Made by a program: the position numbers and the translations under genes
Source: Ophiothrix spiculata
Taxonomy: Eukaryota > Echinodermata > Ophiuroidea > Amphilepidida > Ophiotrichidae
DNA length: 30,460 bases
Strand: one strand, 5' to 3'
Assembly (NCBI GenBank): GCA_000969725.1
Contig: JXSR01S018138.1
Shown: one piece after another, positions 1 to 10,968 of the stretch
How the letters are laid out: each line of letters starts with the position of its first letter
Numbering within the stretch: the stretch's first letter is position 1
The notes under the pieces: generated by a model
What the model saw: only the letters and a program-made list of their open reading frames with translations
Told to the model about the DNA's origin: nothing
Databases searched by the model: none

Positions 1-95
1 CCCTCAGAAAAATACCTCAGTCCAAAACAATCACCTCATAATTCACACAATGTCCTCAAAAAAGATGGTATGCAGTTATTATTAAATAGAATCAA
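1..95 (+). repeat. partial copy of a dispersed foldback repeat, cut by the window edge
   Basis: Positions 1-95 are identical base for base to 1539-1633. The upstream copy is cut by the window start, so only its right half is seen. Perfect identity over 95 bp suggests recent duplication or gene conversion. Confidence 0.95.
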
Positions 96-359
96 TGCAA
101 ATATTTTCAATGAATTAGCATATTTATGATAATTTTCCAAAAAATATTGTGACAGGTCGGGTGGTCTTTTATCATTGGCGACGGAGTTCTAGCTAATAGT
201 TATATAGTTCATTGCATCAACCTCACCTTCAAATGTCATCAACATATTTCAAGGGTGGACGAAACGCCCACTTTGCCCACCCCAAGCTACGTCCTTGATC
301 AAAGATGTTTGCGGGATGGGCCGGCCGAAAAATAATTTTAAGCAGATTGTGCCCAGCGC

Positions 360-640
360 ATTATATATCGTCATGTGAGTGCAAGAAAGTCGTATCTGCA
401 ATGGCTGCCTTATGTTATGTTCATTAAACACCTTATCACTAGAATGTGGAAAATCACTCAACATTTCACTCCCATATGTCAGTGGCACTTGAAATGGTTC
501 TACAGGTGACAGTGTCACCTGAAGAACCATCTCAAGTGCCACTGACCCAAGACTGAACATCATAAAGTTTGGAATTCAAATTTATGACAAATGGCAGCTA
601 TTGCAGATACGACTTTCTTGCACTCACATGACGATATGAT
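360..640 (+). mobile_element. foldback MITE, family A, copy 1
   Basis: The left end (tcgtcatgtgagtgcaag, about 367) and the right end (cttgcactcacatgacga, about 617-634) are inverted copies, and the arms continue inward through cgtatctgca and ggctgcc. A second internal palindrome lies at about 478-545 (cagtggcacttga paired with tcaagtgccactg). No transposase is present. A second copy lies at 11655-11925. Confidence 0.88.
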
Positions 641-647
641 GTCATTA

Positions 648-1267
648 GCGCTTAAGGTGGCCTAGCACAGATGCGGTGTCGGACACGAGTGAGCTAATAT
701 CAGCGGTGTTGGACACAGTTTCAAAGTATTTACCCGGGCTTTTAGCGTACTTTTTGGCGTACTGTATCTTGCGCTTTAATAAAACGCGACCTTCCACGTG
801 CGTCATTTTTACATTCACGCATAAGACCATGCGCGTTGCTCCTGACAGCGCAGGACCCAAAGCGCACAGTGCTTAAGGGACTAGTCACTGCTAAAAAAAT
901 GTCAATTTTTTGCCTTATTTTGCTTTGTATCTCAAAAAGTAAGTCGGTGACCATATTTTTTATTACGTTTTTTTAAAGAACTATATAAGGATCAATACAT
1001 ATTTGAAAATGTGATCAGCACACATAAAAACACCATATCCTAATTATAAGTGTTTTTGTTTTAAATTTTTCGATTTTACCATAGACGTCAATGGTAAAAA
1101 GTGGTAATACATACCTTTTTTAAAATGGATTTTTCTCAAAAACTAAGTCGGTGACCCCCTTTTTTAACTTCAGAAATGTGATCAGCACACATAAAAACAC
1201 CATATATCAAAAAATAAGAAAAGTAAATAGAGGAATTCTATCTGTGCCAGGCCATCTTAATAAGCGC
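648..1267 (+). mobile_element. TIR element of about 620 bp with internal direct repeats
   Basis: The left end (gcgcttaaggtggcctagca) and the reverse complement of the right end at 1240-1267 match at about 20 of 25 positions, with a 3-base insertion. Inside, two direct repeats (ctaagtcggtgacc and gtgatcagcacacataaaaa) occur at 930-1040 and 1133-1206. The open frames inside have no recognisable domain. Confidence 0.65.
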
Positions 1268-1494
1268 GCGTATGCACTCCACACACGCACATTTATCATA
1301 TTACGCGATGATCGTCATGCCTGGACTGATCGAAATTGTCTTATGGGGATAAGTAGACCTTTAATTAAGAAAATTTAAGTAAAGTATTTCTTTATAATAT
1401 GGCGCATAAAAGGCATTAAAAATGTCAAAAGAGCGGTTATTAATGACACTAATAACTTTGAACATCTATTTTTTGGCCATTGTAAGAATTCGTC

Positions 1495-1633
1495 GGTGAT
1501 TGTTTTGGACCGAGGTATTTTTCTTCAGAAGCTGTGCTCCCTCAGAAAAATACCTCAGTCCAAAACAATCACCTCATAATTCACACAATGTCCTCAAAAA
1601 AGATGGTATGCAGTTATTATTAAATAGAATCAA
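1495..1633 (+). repeat. foldback repeat with 30-nt hairpin arms
   Basis: Positions 1495-1524 and 1544-1573 are inverted copies with 29 of 30 bases paired and a loop of about 19 nt. The right part continues to 1633 as the second copy of the repeat at 1-95. No coding capacity is seen. Confidence 0.9.
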
Positions 1634-1740
1634 CATTGTGTTTAATAACAACATTTTTTTTTTCAAATGCATTGGAATACATTACAAAACATTTTTAACG
1701 CTATTTTGCTGGTTTTTGACATAGATCATTTCACCAAAAT

Positions 1741-2120
1741 GCAATACGCCGGTGAAGAAGTGACGTCAAATTTATGATAATTAGCCCGTCACGTGTGATC
1801 TGGTTCCAAACAAATGATCATGTCGTGAGTTGTTCCACTGATCATACGTATTAGCAGACTAGGCGTACGTAAAAATACAAATCAGACTGATTTTTCTCGG
1901 TTGGAAAACGAAAATATTACGGCAGAGGTCCCGTCCTGGCTTGTGATCACAACCTTCAGCATAACAGGTCGGCAAATGTTATGGTATCATATAGGAGTCT
2001 GATTTTTTCCCCGATATACTTAACGTGTTGTAAAACTGTCCAACCGTTTGTTTGGAACCAAAACGCACGTGTTTGGTGATCAACATAAATTATGACGTCA
2101 CTACTTCCCCGGCGTATTCC
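1741..2120 (+). mobile_element. foldback MITE with about 80-bp inverted arms
   Basis: The arms at 1741-1820 and about 2036-2120 are inverted copies: tacgccgg, agtgacgtca, ttatg, cacgtg and ggttccaaacaaa recur in reverse complement. No coding capacity is seen. The element ends 59 bp upstream of the 45-bp exon, so it lies in or beside that exon's acceptor region. Confidence 0.85.
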
Positions 2121-2179
2121 GTACATATACATGTTCATATCACAATACTTACGATCAAAATCGATGTTGTTGTTTCCAG

Positions 2180-2224
2180 GATGAACGGCTACAACAAATC
2201 AAAATCAGCTGTTGGCTTAAGCAG
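2180..2224 (+). CDS. nAChR-type receptor subunit, 45-bp exon (binding loop D)
   Basis: This is the first visible coding exon of an alpha-type nicotinic receptor subunit. It encodes 15 residues, DERLQQIKISCWLKQ. A pyrimidine-rich acceptor (tgtttccag) precedes it and a consensus donor (gtaaga) follows. Both ends are in phase 0. The 45-bp size equals the short second or third exon found in nAChR genes across animals, and the peptide fits the family pattern D-E-[KR]-x-Q...x-W-L-x-Q. Trp12 corresponds to the loop D tryptophan on the complementary face of the agonist site. Cys11, just before it, is unusual. The exon directs a plasma-membrane ligand-gated cation channel together with the exons at 4706, 11944 and 15575. 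The preceding exon, which would hold the signal peptide and N-terminal helix, was not found in positions 1-2179. Confidence 0.93.
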
Positions 2225-4705
2225 GTAAGAAATGTAGCAGGTAAAGTACTCTAAAACAACTAACTAAAAAATCGAAAATCGGACAAACCATTTAAAAATG
2301 GCGGCCAAAAAAAAAAAATTGCCGTGTATTATCAAAATTTTTCCGCAAAAAAATTGAAAACCCACTTTAGGAATTGTTTCAATAAAATTTAGCTCATATT
2401 TGCAGTATGTAAGTATAAATACATTCCTGAAATAAAATTTGAAAAAAGTTGTTCGGTTACGATTTTATTGGCAAAACAAATTTGAAGAGCGCCCTTAAAG
2501 ATGCTTATTTATGCAAAATTAGCATGGGAAAGGTGGGTCAATTTGTATTTTTTTGCCACCAAGTGAAGGGTATGGTGAAGTCAAACAAATACATAGAATG
2601 GCGATGAAATATTAGTTCGCGTGTTTGCACTGACGCGCAAAAACCAAATGTTGGATCCATATGGACCCAGCACTTAAGTGCTAATGTTATAATTACTATT
2701 TTAGGTACATTTATATTTTCAAGGCAAAATACACAATAACATCACATGTAGACGGAGCAATTGATTTCTGTCTTCAATGAAAGGCAACAAATCAAAACCG
2801 TGGCAAGTTAAAAAAAAAACTGTTGCGTTACATAATCTGCCCGTTCTATGAAACGGAATAACAAATAAAATTCTCATTCTTTTTGTAAATTGAAAACAAG
2901 AAAATGCACTATCAAATTATAATGATTCTGAATTCTATAAATTAAACGAGAAGTTTTTGAAAAATGTATTTTCTGAGTACTTGTCGTTTTTAAACACTCT
3001 TTAGTACGCTCGTATATGATATTCATTTGGGTTAAATCTGAGAATATAATAAATTTGAATACAGTTTTTTGTAAGAATTTTATTTCATGTCAGAAGCAAT
3101 CATTCAGAAATTAACGGATTATAACAACAGATATTGTTTGTCTAAACGCGTGTGTTTGAGTAGTGAATTGATATAACCCACTTATTGCGGGCACTATCCT
3201 ATCTTTTGGATATTATTGACTGTTGCTCAAAAACGAAACAAAAACTGGCCCTGGGCAATTTAAATTCAACCCTTCCATTCATTTTAATGCAAAAAGTTCG
3301 AGCTTGCTTCCAAAGACAGAAGTTAGGGTAAGCCGTAAAAGGTTATGTGTGCTCCTGGTTACCACTAAGCATATTTGTAGTAATTTTTTTAAAGACCTTT
3401 TTATGGTAAAATTTCGATTTTCACATTATTTTCTTTAAAATCGCAATTGTCACATGTCGTCATAAATACATGTATGGATAGAGAAGACCAATGGCTTAGA
3501 ATACGGCGTGCATGGATAAGTTTTTTTTTCTTAGCCTAAGGGTTTGTTAATGAACAAATGAATGCAATTTGATGGTCTATGAAACGAAATGATGAATAAG
3601 AGATTGACATTCCGGTAGTTTGCCCTAAACATTATCACAGGAGATTTTACAGGCATAGATATGGTATTTTTATTTTTGGGTCATTTTGGAGTTAGAAACA
3701 ATTACAAGATTTTAAAGTTTACCGTCCGCCCTGCACTTAAAAAGGATATTAAAAAATATATTATATTAGTATTTGAGATCTTGCTATAAGTGCCAATTGT
3801 AGGTAATCCTAATTTCATCAAGACTCTTTACCCATACAAAAAAAAATCGAAATCGCAGTTTAACATACAATTTTTTTTTTATTTTGGGCGAAGGAATCAA
3901 ATGAATATAAAGAATTATACGCTAACTTACGCTAAGTATATTGCATATTCAGCTTGATTGAGGTTTTACTCTATAATAAGCAAATTTCATATAACTGCAA
4001 TTATTGAGTAACTATACCTTTTCAAATACCACACGTATCAAACGTACCGTTAGCAGAAATCAGAAGACCATTGGGAATAAAATAGGTTTCACAGACAACT
4101 TGTCTAGATCTCTAGTATGAAGAAAGGGAGATGTTGATGATAAACACCTTTCATGTACCCCGTAGTGCAACAAATGATCAGTGGAAAAATGTTTCAATCA
4201 TAGAAAAACTGTATCATATTACGTAATAATGTACAGGAATAGGAAATCGCCCTTGTCTTCTCCATTATTGTTAAAAATACTTTTCAGATTAAAAAAAATT
4301 GTCATACAAAATTAATGTTTTTTTTTAATCCTTTCTCTTTTGTAGTTGAAGATCCTTGTTTTGACGGGGATCCAAACTCCCGGACATACACAGAAAAATC
4401 AACCCCCCTCAACGACAAATGCAAAACAATATTCCTTATGGGTCGTTTAATATTTCCCTCTTTTTTACTAATATGTATATAAATCTATGTGCAGAGTTTT
4501 GGTATCACAACATTGTTTTAATAAATTAGGAATAAAATTACTTGATTTGATTCACAGCAGAATTATTTTGACTAGAACCCGGGTACAAGAGATATGGTAA
4601 TTTAAAAACATTGACTTTTCAGACAGTTGATATTATTTTTTTATTATTATCATTTTTACTCATCATATTATCATTTTTACTCAACACGCTTTCATCCTTT
4701 TCCAG
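2225..4705 (+). other. intron of the receptor gene (2481 bp)
   Basis: The intron runs from donor gtaaga to acceptor ttttccag, in phase 0. It holds a dispersed repeat at about 2296-2560. From about 2600 to 4600 it is AT-rich sequence with homopolymer runs and no recognisable gene or element. Confidence 0.9.
2296..2560 (+). repeat. dispersed repeat, copy inverted at 25005-25250
   Basis: Blocks such as cgattttat, ggcaaaacaaatttgaa, agcgccct and ttttttgccac occur here and, in reverse complement, at about 25005-25250 in the same order. No ends with clear TIRs were identified here. Confidence 0.7.
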
Positions 4706-4815
4706 CAATGGTATGATGAGTTCTTATCATGGGACCCCGCTAAACATGGAAATGTATCCCAACTTTACGTACCCCAAACAGATGTCTGGGTACCAGATGT
4801 TACGTTGTATGATAA
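4706..4815 (+). CDS. nAChR-type receptor subunit, 110-bp exon (binding loop A)
   Basis: This exon encodes residues 16-51 plus two bases of residue 52. It starts QWYDEFLSWDP and ends WVPDVTLYD. The acceptor is ttttccag and the donor is gtaagt. The 110-bp length matches the most conserved exon size in nAChR genes. Key landmarks are Trp17 (the conserved core tryptophan after loop D), Trp24-Asp25-Pro26, and the loop A signature W-x-P-D-x-x-L-Y with Tyr50 as the principal-face aromatic residue. NVS at 31-33 is a possible N-glycosylation sequon. The two leftover bases (AA) join T at 11944 to make Asn52, giving the family motif L-Y-[DN]-N. A direct repeat (atcatttttactca) occurs twice in the pyrimidine-rich tract before the acceptor. 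A decayed copy of this exon follows at 4823. Confidence 0.96.
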
Positions 4816-4822
4816 GTAAGTT

Positions 4823-4877
4823 GATAAGTTCTTATCATTGGACACGCTAAGTATGGCAATGTATACCAACTTTAAGT
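4823..4877 (+). pseudogene. relic of a tandemly duplicated 110-bp receptor exon
   Basis: This stretch closely matches exon positions 4715-4770, shifted by 108 bp, starting 7 bp after the donor of the real exon. The shared text includes gttcttatcat, atgtat and ccaacttta. One base is missing in the ggacac/gct part, so the frame is broken, and the WVPD half of the exon is absent. It looks like an old local duplication of the exon that has decayed. It cannot be a working alternative exon because the frame and the loop A motif are lost. Confidence 0.85.
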
Positions 4878-4979
4878 CGCTGCATAAATCTAAAAAGCAA
4901 CTGACCGTAGGCATGTGTGTAATATCGTTTACATCATTTGATTAGAAAAAACCCTCGGAGGTACCATTTTTTGAACTAT

Positions 4980-5497
4980 AAATGCTAGGGACTTCAACTT
5001 TGGGGTATATGACAACCTATATCAAAAGAAAAGAGAAAAATGCAAACATTTGCCTAATTTGCATATTTAATTGGCGGCCATTTTGGATTTTTTTGTGTCA
5101 GATTTCAAAAGAGCAAATGTCCCCAACCATAAATGCTAAATATTTCATTTTTTGTTTAAATGAAACAGAAAAGGAAAACTAAAACAAGAATTGAATTCGA
5201 TTTTTTTTTTCTTTTTACTTTGTTTTTGTTTTTGTTTTTTTATAAAAAAATAAACCAAACTTTGATTCAAAAATGTCACTTTAGGATCAAAATAAGAGCA
5301 CCGTGTGCATAAAAACGCAACGTATGCCATACTTTTAATTTTCCTTTTCTCTTTCATTAAAGAAAAGAATGAAGTCTCTAGCATTTATGGTTGTTCTTTT
5401 GAAATCTGACAACAAAAATCCAAGATGGCCGCCAATTAAACATTCAAGTTAAGCACATTTTTGAATTGTTCTCAAGTTGAAGTCCCTAGTTTTTCTT
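4980..5497 (+). repeat. long foldback with arms over 150 bp
   Basis: The left arm (about 4980-5200) and right arm (about 5300-5497) are inverted copies. ggcggccattttggattttt at 5073 pairs with the complement at about 5408-5434. cagatttcaaaagag, ccataaatgcta and agggacttcaactt pair likewise. The loop is A/T-rich. There is no coding potential. Confidence 0.85.
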
Positions 5498-5524
5498 GTT
5501 CAACAAAATTATTTTTTGGTGCAC

Positions 5525-5893
5525 ATATCCCCTTAAGGTCGGGGTAGGGTTATCCGTCAAAGTTGAAGTGTAGGGTGGAGCCCTATGCATGTTATAAGGC
5601 TCAAACTTACAAGACATGTTGGAATTATTATAGTTCCCCTTCCTTGTTAGCAAAAAATAAATAAATACAACTTAAAGCCTCAAACTTTCAGAGCACATGT
5701 TTGATTTGGTGGCCAATTTTGTCAATATCCCGGTTTCCCCATCCTGACGTACTTTATGACGTCATAATTAAGTAACGTTTACGATCTTCGCATCGTTGGA
5801 CAGGGTAAACCAAATCTATCTATTGGTGACAAAAACGCCACACCCTCTTCTTAGTTAGTCGTTTTACAAAAGGCTTTGTTAGACGATGGTTAA
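5525..5893 (+). mobile_element. 5'-truncated TTAA-flanked MITE (same family as 18117-18689)
   Basis: It shares gggtaggg, gtcaaag, atgcatg, aaggctcaaac and a right terminus ending ttagacgatgg followed by TTAA at 5890-5893 with the complete copy near 18.1-18.7 kb. It also contains tttatgacgtcataatt. The left terminus is missing. Confidence 0.65.
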
Positions 5894-6390
5894 GTATATC
5901 GAGGCTTCAGAGTCACGAGGCCGTATCTCCATTCCAACAATCCCGAGAACAAAAAAAATCAAGACCTAAAGGTTTTTTTAGATGAATGATCTTATATACA
6001 TATGTAATCGATCATTCACCTTAAAAGCACTATCAGGTCTTAACACTTTTGTACTTAGGGAGTGTTGCCTTGCAATTATGGCCTTGTGGTTCTCAACGCT
6101 CGATATACATGTATATAATGTCATGTAAATAATAATAAGTAGTGTTATGCAGCATGCGTATATCAGTCTATATACACTGAATAGCAATGTTCTTGAAGTC
6201 ATAAAACTTGCCTTTAGAGTAGCGCTTTCGGCACAAATTAATGAAATGCTGCTAATAACCATTGATGGCAATTACAACTCTCTTTCTCTACAGCATATAA
6301 CAAGCAAGTACCATTTCATAGGTAGTTTTACACCATAAAAGACTGTTGTTTGGCACCAAATATTTCTTTAATAAACTTAGTACATTCGTA

Positions 6391-6534
6391 AGGGGCCGAT
6401 TCACATCTCAACCGGCGGCTGACCGCCTGGAACCGGCGGTTCTGGCCGGTTGTCATTGTTCGTAACAAAAGCAACATCCCAGAACCGGCGGTTCCGCGCG
6501 GTCAACCACAGGTTGAGTTTTGAAGTGATCCCTA
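6391..6534 (+). mobile_element. small GC-rich foldback MITE
   Basis: The 144-bp element begins agggg and ends tccct. Inverted arms carry ggctgaccgcc / gcgcggtcaacc and ggaaccggcggttctgg / cagaaccggcggttcc. It is much richer in GC than the surrounding intron. No target duplication is clear. Confidence 0.75.
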
Positions 6535-7119
6535 AGTAAATGATAAGAAAAAACACTTGAGTTAGCAGCTTTGATAAATATACATGATGCCTGTTCTTTT
6601 TAAAGACATTAGGAGGTAGCAGGTCCATACCAAATATGGTTAATACATACGTTCATTTCATAAGACATTGCGATATCCTCATCATCCAAGGAGCATCATA
6701 AGGTTGTCCGATCTTCTGTCGGCTTGTTGATCCGTGACGATGTAGAATAGTCACAAGAGACATGTAAAGAAATTTTCTTAATCGCTGGGTCATACGTGTT
6801 GTGAAGATTATGTCTAAGACCCCCTCTTATGTTAAGGTAAGGTTCCTCCCTACGGACATTTATGGCTTCTTTGACCTCTCCTCCAAACCACTTTTGTTTT
6901 TATCCAAAATTATAATGTTTTTAAATAGCGGAATCGCCTGATGATGTTCCTTGGTTGAGGAGTGATACTGTGGTCATCAGAAACGTAAGTGTAAGTGTCC
7001 AGTTGACCAGAAATATAAATAATATTTTGCTATTTGAAGCAACCTGAATGATTGAAAATATTAATAGATACATTTTATAACCATTACAAATTACAAGTAT
7101 AAGAGAACATAATATATCT

Positions 7120-7920
7120 TATATTCAAAATAGTAGCACCCATATACTAGTATGTTTAATTTGAAATCAAAACCTCGTTGTCGGTGAAATCAAACATAGA
7201 AACTAAATTTTGAAAGGTCTGACTATGCTCCTTTAAGAGAAGTTTACATTTTGTCATTGTTTTTTTAAGTTGACTGAAACTTTATAAAGCATTGACATCG
7301 GGTTCATTTTTTTTCGAATGAAATAAACAAATATTATAAAATAGACCGACCGTTTTTATATTTATTGATAAAACAAGCCATTTTAACTACATGCAATCGT
7401 CCTTTAATGATAAGTGCGTCTTTCAAGTGTGTGTAATATCGTGATGATAGATAAGATAACAGATATTAAAAATTCACAAAGATACGAGAGCAGGTGTTGA
7501 ATGTTGACACGAATAACACTGACGTCTGAACTTAAAACATCGACCTTACTCCATCGTGAGTTAGGTTGTGAATAAACATGATCACAGATATCGAGGCGGA
7601 AAGAGTAGCACAAAAGGTAATCTTCAAAGGTAGCAGTGAAATCCTAGATATTAATATTTGATATCTTGAGAGTGTTAAGTCATGTCTACCAGGTACTTGC
7701 ATATTCAAGTAGATAGCTTTTTAAGGTTATCTAAATATTGGTGATCTCCATAAGCAATAATACTATTCTCCCAAAATGATGCCTGCTTTAGGTTTAAATT
7801 TCATAATAGAAATATAACATGTTTTTTTCAAACTGTTACAAAATGACACATTCAAGGAGAACGTAATAAGTTATGATCACAAATAAATAATTCGCTTTCA
7901 ATTTATGTGTGTTAATGAAA
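7120..7920 (+). repeat. unit 1 of an array of about 801-bp repeats
   Basis: The unit aligns along its length with unit 2. Landmarks are aaactaaattttgaaag, agaccgacc, gataaaacaagccat, gtgatgatagataagataac, gcaggtgttgaatgttgaca and gtgaataaacatgatcacag. Landmark spacing to unit 2 is 801 bp. A minus-strand frame of 69 codons (7404-7613) has a counterpart in unit 2, but nucleotide similarity alone explains this. Confidence 0.9.
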
Positions 7921-8721
7921 ACCAGGTTAATTAGAACTAATATACGTGTATGTTTGCACTATTTTTGTCAGTGATCTTTTTGATTTAAACATAAGAAACT
8001 AAATTTTGAAAGATAGGACCATGCCCCTGCAAGAGATATTAACAGTTTGTTTTTGTTTTTTTTTCAAATTGGTTGACACTTTTTCATAACAATGAGATCG
8101 CTTTCATTTTTTATCAAATGAGATAAACATATATTAGAAAAAAGACCGACCATTTATATATTTGCTGATAAAACAAGCCATTTAAAACTACAAGTTATCG
8201 TCCTTTAATTACAAGTAAATGTATTTCAAGTGTGTGCAATATCGTGATGATAGATAAGATAACAGATATTAAAAATTTACAGAGATACGAAAGCAGGTGT
8301 TGAATGTTGACACGAGTAACATTCTTGTTTAAACGTAAAACATCGCACTTACTCCATCGTGAGTTAGGGTGTGAATAAACATGATCACAGATACCAATGC
8401 AGAAACAGTAGCGCAAAACGTAATCTTCAGAGGTAGCCGTGAAATCCTGGATATTAATATTTGATATTTTGAGAGTGTTGAATCATGTCTACCAGGTACT
8501 TGCGTATACAAGTAGATTTTTAAGGTTATCTATATATTAGTGACATACTCGATCTCTAAACGCAATAATAATATTCTCCCCAAATGATGTCTGCTTTAGG
8601 TTTCAATTTCATAATAGAAATATAACATTTTATATTCAAACTGTTCAAAATGACACATTCAAGGAGAACGCAATAATTCATGATCACAAGTGTATAAATC
8701 GCTGTCAATTTATGTGTGTTA
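7921..8721 (+). repeat. unit 2 of the array of about 801-bp repeats
   Basis: It begins with accaggttaattagaact and carries the same landmarks as unit 1 in the same order, with scattered substitutions and small indels. It is directly followed by a TIR element at 8722. Confidence 0.9.
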
Positions 8722-9408
8722 ATAATTGAAGAGTGTAGTCAAAGATGTTCCTATGTTATACTTTGGCAAAATGAATTTTTGGTAGATGTAGGTGCATTGA
8801 CGGTTTGGGCATTTTTTAAGACACAAATTTGGTGATTGACTCATTTGGAAGTGGTGTTCACGCTTGAGTGAATTTTGGATCAAATTTTAAAAATGCTCTA
8901 AATATGTCGAGTTACATATCAAATTATTCGTTTCATCGAGTAGATTCCAAATATATATACTTTTATATGTCTTGGAGGTTTTGAGCAAATATAAACCAAA
9001 ATTCACTCAAGCGTGAAATGATGTCAAATGTTCAACAAGGTCCGATTTACACGAATGACATGTCAAATTGTTCGTCATGACTTGTACATTACAACAATAT
9101 ATACAGTCAGTGGATCAAAGTATTAACTTTTGATATTATGGCACATTTTGAATGTTGGACCTCATTTTTAGTGCAAGAAGTTCCGATGTGCAATTTATTG
9201 ATGTTCGCTTACAGAAAATCAATAATATATGTGAGCTGAACGTGTTCACCAATTTTCATATTATGCAAATACAACCATACCCTGAAAGTTTTAAAACGAT
9301 ATATAATAAAGTACAAGTTTTACACAATTCCAAAAACTTTGAACCCACTTTTCTCAAAAATTGATTTGATGTAACAAAGGAACTTCTTTAACTACACTCT
9401 TAAATTAT
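8722..9408 (+). mobile_element. TIR element of 687 bp inserted at an array unit junction
   Basis: The left end (ataattgaagagtgtagtca, 8722) and the reverse complement of the right end (ataatttaagagtgtagtta, ending 9408) form TIRs of about 25 bp. The flanks (gtgttaa and aaccagg) match the uninterrupted unit 1/2 junction near 7911-7930, which serves as an empty site. An internal inverted pair (cacgcttgagtgaattttgg, 8860 and about 8998) is present. No transposase is present. Confidence 0.8.
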
Positions 9409-9433
9409 AACCAGGTTAATTAGAACTAATATA

Positions 9434-10497
9434 CCAGGTGTCCCAAAAATGGTTACATGTAGGAAAATGACCGTGTGCAAAAACTATAGTTGTTGGAGAA
9501 ACGAAACTTTGCACTCAGTATATTATATCCCTCATCTAGATACTCATAAAATTGTTTATATCACAGCATTATTATTTGTTGGGTTATCAACAAAAAAGAT
9601 ACGAAACGTATTTTTTCAAACTTCAATAAGATCGTACGAATGTTTGTTTGATGTAATTTATCCCTTGTCCAACCCCATGTGAAAAACAAAATACAGACCG
9701 AGAACTAAGTTGCTTTAATATACCATATTATAGGATAGGGTCTCTTCTTTCCATTGATACCAAAATCATAAAAATCTGATAAGCTGTTACGTAATTATGA
9801 CGTCATAAATAACCTCAGGTTCGAAATTTATATCGAGATCTGATTTAGGGCAAAAATTGTCACCGATTCGAAATTTTGCTATTTTTTATAGCGGGTTTTT
9901 ATCGGACTTTTGTTAATAAATAAAGAAAATTGAAATTTAAACATGTCTTGTAGGTTTAAGCGTCATATATTGCAGCTGATTATTCAAAATTTACACACAG
10001 TTTAAACAGTTAAAGAATTAATGTTACCCGTGAAAACTTGAATATACTTATTGCATTGTTTTTCAGTTTTCGCACCACAATTTGATTGACAGGTTCAATA
10101 TAAACAAATCATTCTGGAATGCATGGAATGCAGGTATCCATATGTTTTTATAACAGATGAGTGAAGAGAAATCAATTTAATAATATTCCTTGCAAATCTT
10201 AACAAATTTGTTTTAATACAAAGTCGGATTCTCCACTATCAGTTATAAAAGGTTGCACATTCAGATAACACTAAACGCGTATTCTTATTATTTTGTTGAA
10301 TTTCGAATAAATGCGGTTCTGACATAGGTGTCTAATTTTGTTTATAATTCAAAATATAATTATGCTGTCATATTTTCATTTTATGAATATCTAGAACAGG
10401 GTTGTAATATAATTTGTGTAAAGTTTCGTTTCTCCAACTATTATAGTTTTTGCGCACGATCATTTTTCTATATGTAACCATTTTTTGGGACACCTGG
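9434..10497 (+). mobile_element. TA-flanked TIR element (Tc1/mariner-like target), 1064 bp
   Basis: TIRs of about 80 bp begin ccaggtgtcccaaaaatggt and end with the complement, tttttgggacacctgg. TA at 9432-9433 and 10498-10499 is the target duplication, supported by the empty site in unit 2 (aatatacgtgtatg near 7941). TA duplication is typical of the Tc1/mariner superfamily, so the assignment is an inference. No transposase frame remains. The middle (about 9740-9990) resembles the TTAA-type family in reverse orientation. Confidence 0.85.
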
Positions 10498-10968
10498 TAC
10501 ATGAATGTTTGCAGTTTCCTTGTCTTGTAGGAATATTTTTGAATTAAGCACTAAAAACTAAAAAGTACTTATTTTTGAAAGAACGGATCATGCTCCTATA
10601 AGAGATGTTAACATTTTTTCTTTGTTTTTCAAATGGGTTGACACTTTTTCATAACAATGAGATCGGTGTCATTTTATTTTTCAAACGAGATAAACAAAGA
10701 TTATAAACAAGACCGACCAGTTATATATTAGTTGATAAAACAAGCCATTTAAAACTACAAGTTATCATCCTTTAATGAAAATTATATTTTTTTCAAGTGT
10801 TTGTCATATCGTGATGATAGATAAGATAACAGATATTAAAAACTCACAAAGATACGAGAGCAGGTGTTGAATGTTGACACGAATAGCATTCTTGAACTTT
10901 CTTGTCTGGACTTAAAACATCGACCTAACTCAATCGTGAGTTAGGTTGTGAATAAACATGATCACATA

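Larger units (their letters stand above)
1..2179 (+). other. upstream flank or intron, no exon recognised
   Basis: Apart from the repeats listed separately, nothing here resembles the expected nAChR exon with the YNxxVRP and FGLxLxQ motifs. Because the 45-bp exon begins with an internal part of the ligand-binding domain and a splice acceptor, this stretch is most likely the 3' end of an intron whose upstream exon is outside the window. Confidence 0.6.

Noticed and set aside
249..563. Minus-strand frame of 104 codons
   Set aside because: It runs through the foldback MITE at 360-640, has no recognisable domain and is explained by the inverted repeat.
1395..1577. Open frame ending near a gtaag at 1480, considered as the missing upstream receptor exon
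   Set aside because: The peptide has none of the YNxxVRP or FGLxLxQ motifs expected there, and it runs into the foldback repeat.
7404..8416. Related minus-strand frames (7404-7613 and 8195-8416) in array units 1 and 2
   Set aside because: The peptides are similar, but so is the DNA over the whole 801-bp unit; unit 3 breaks the frame and no domain is visible.
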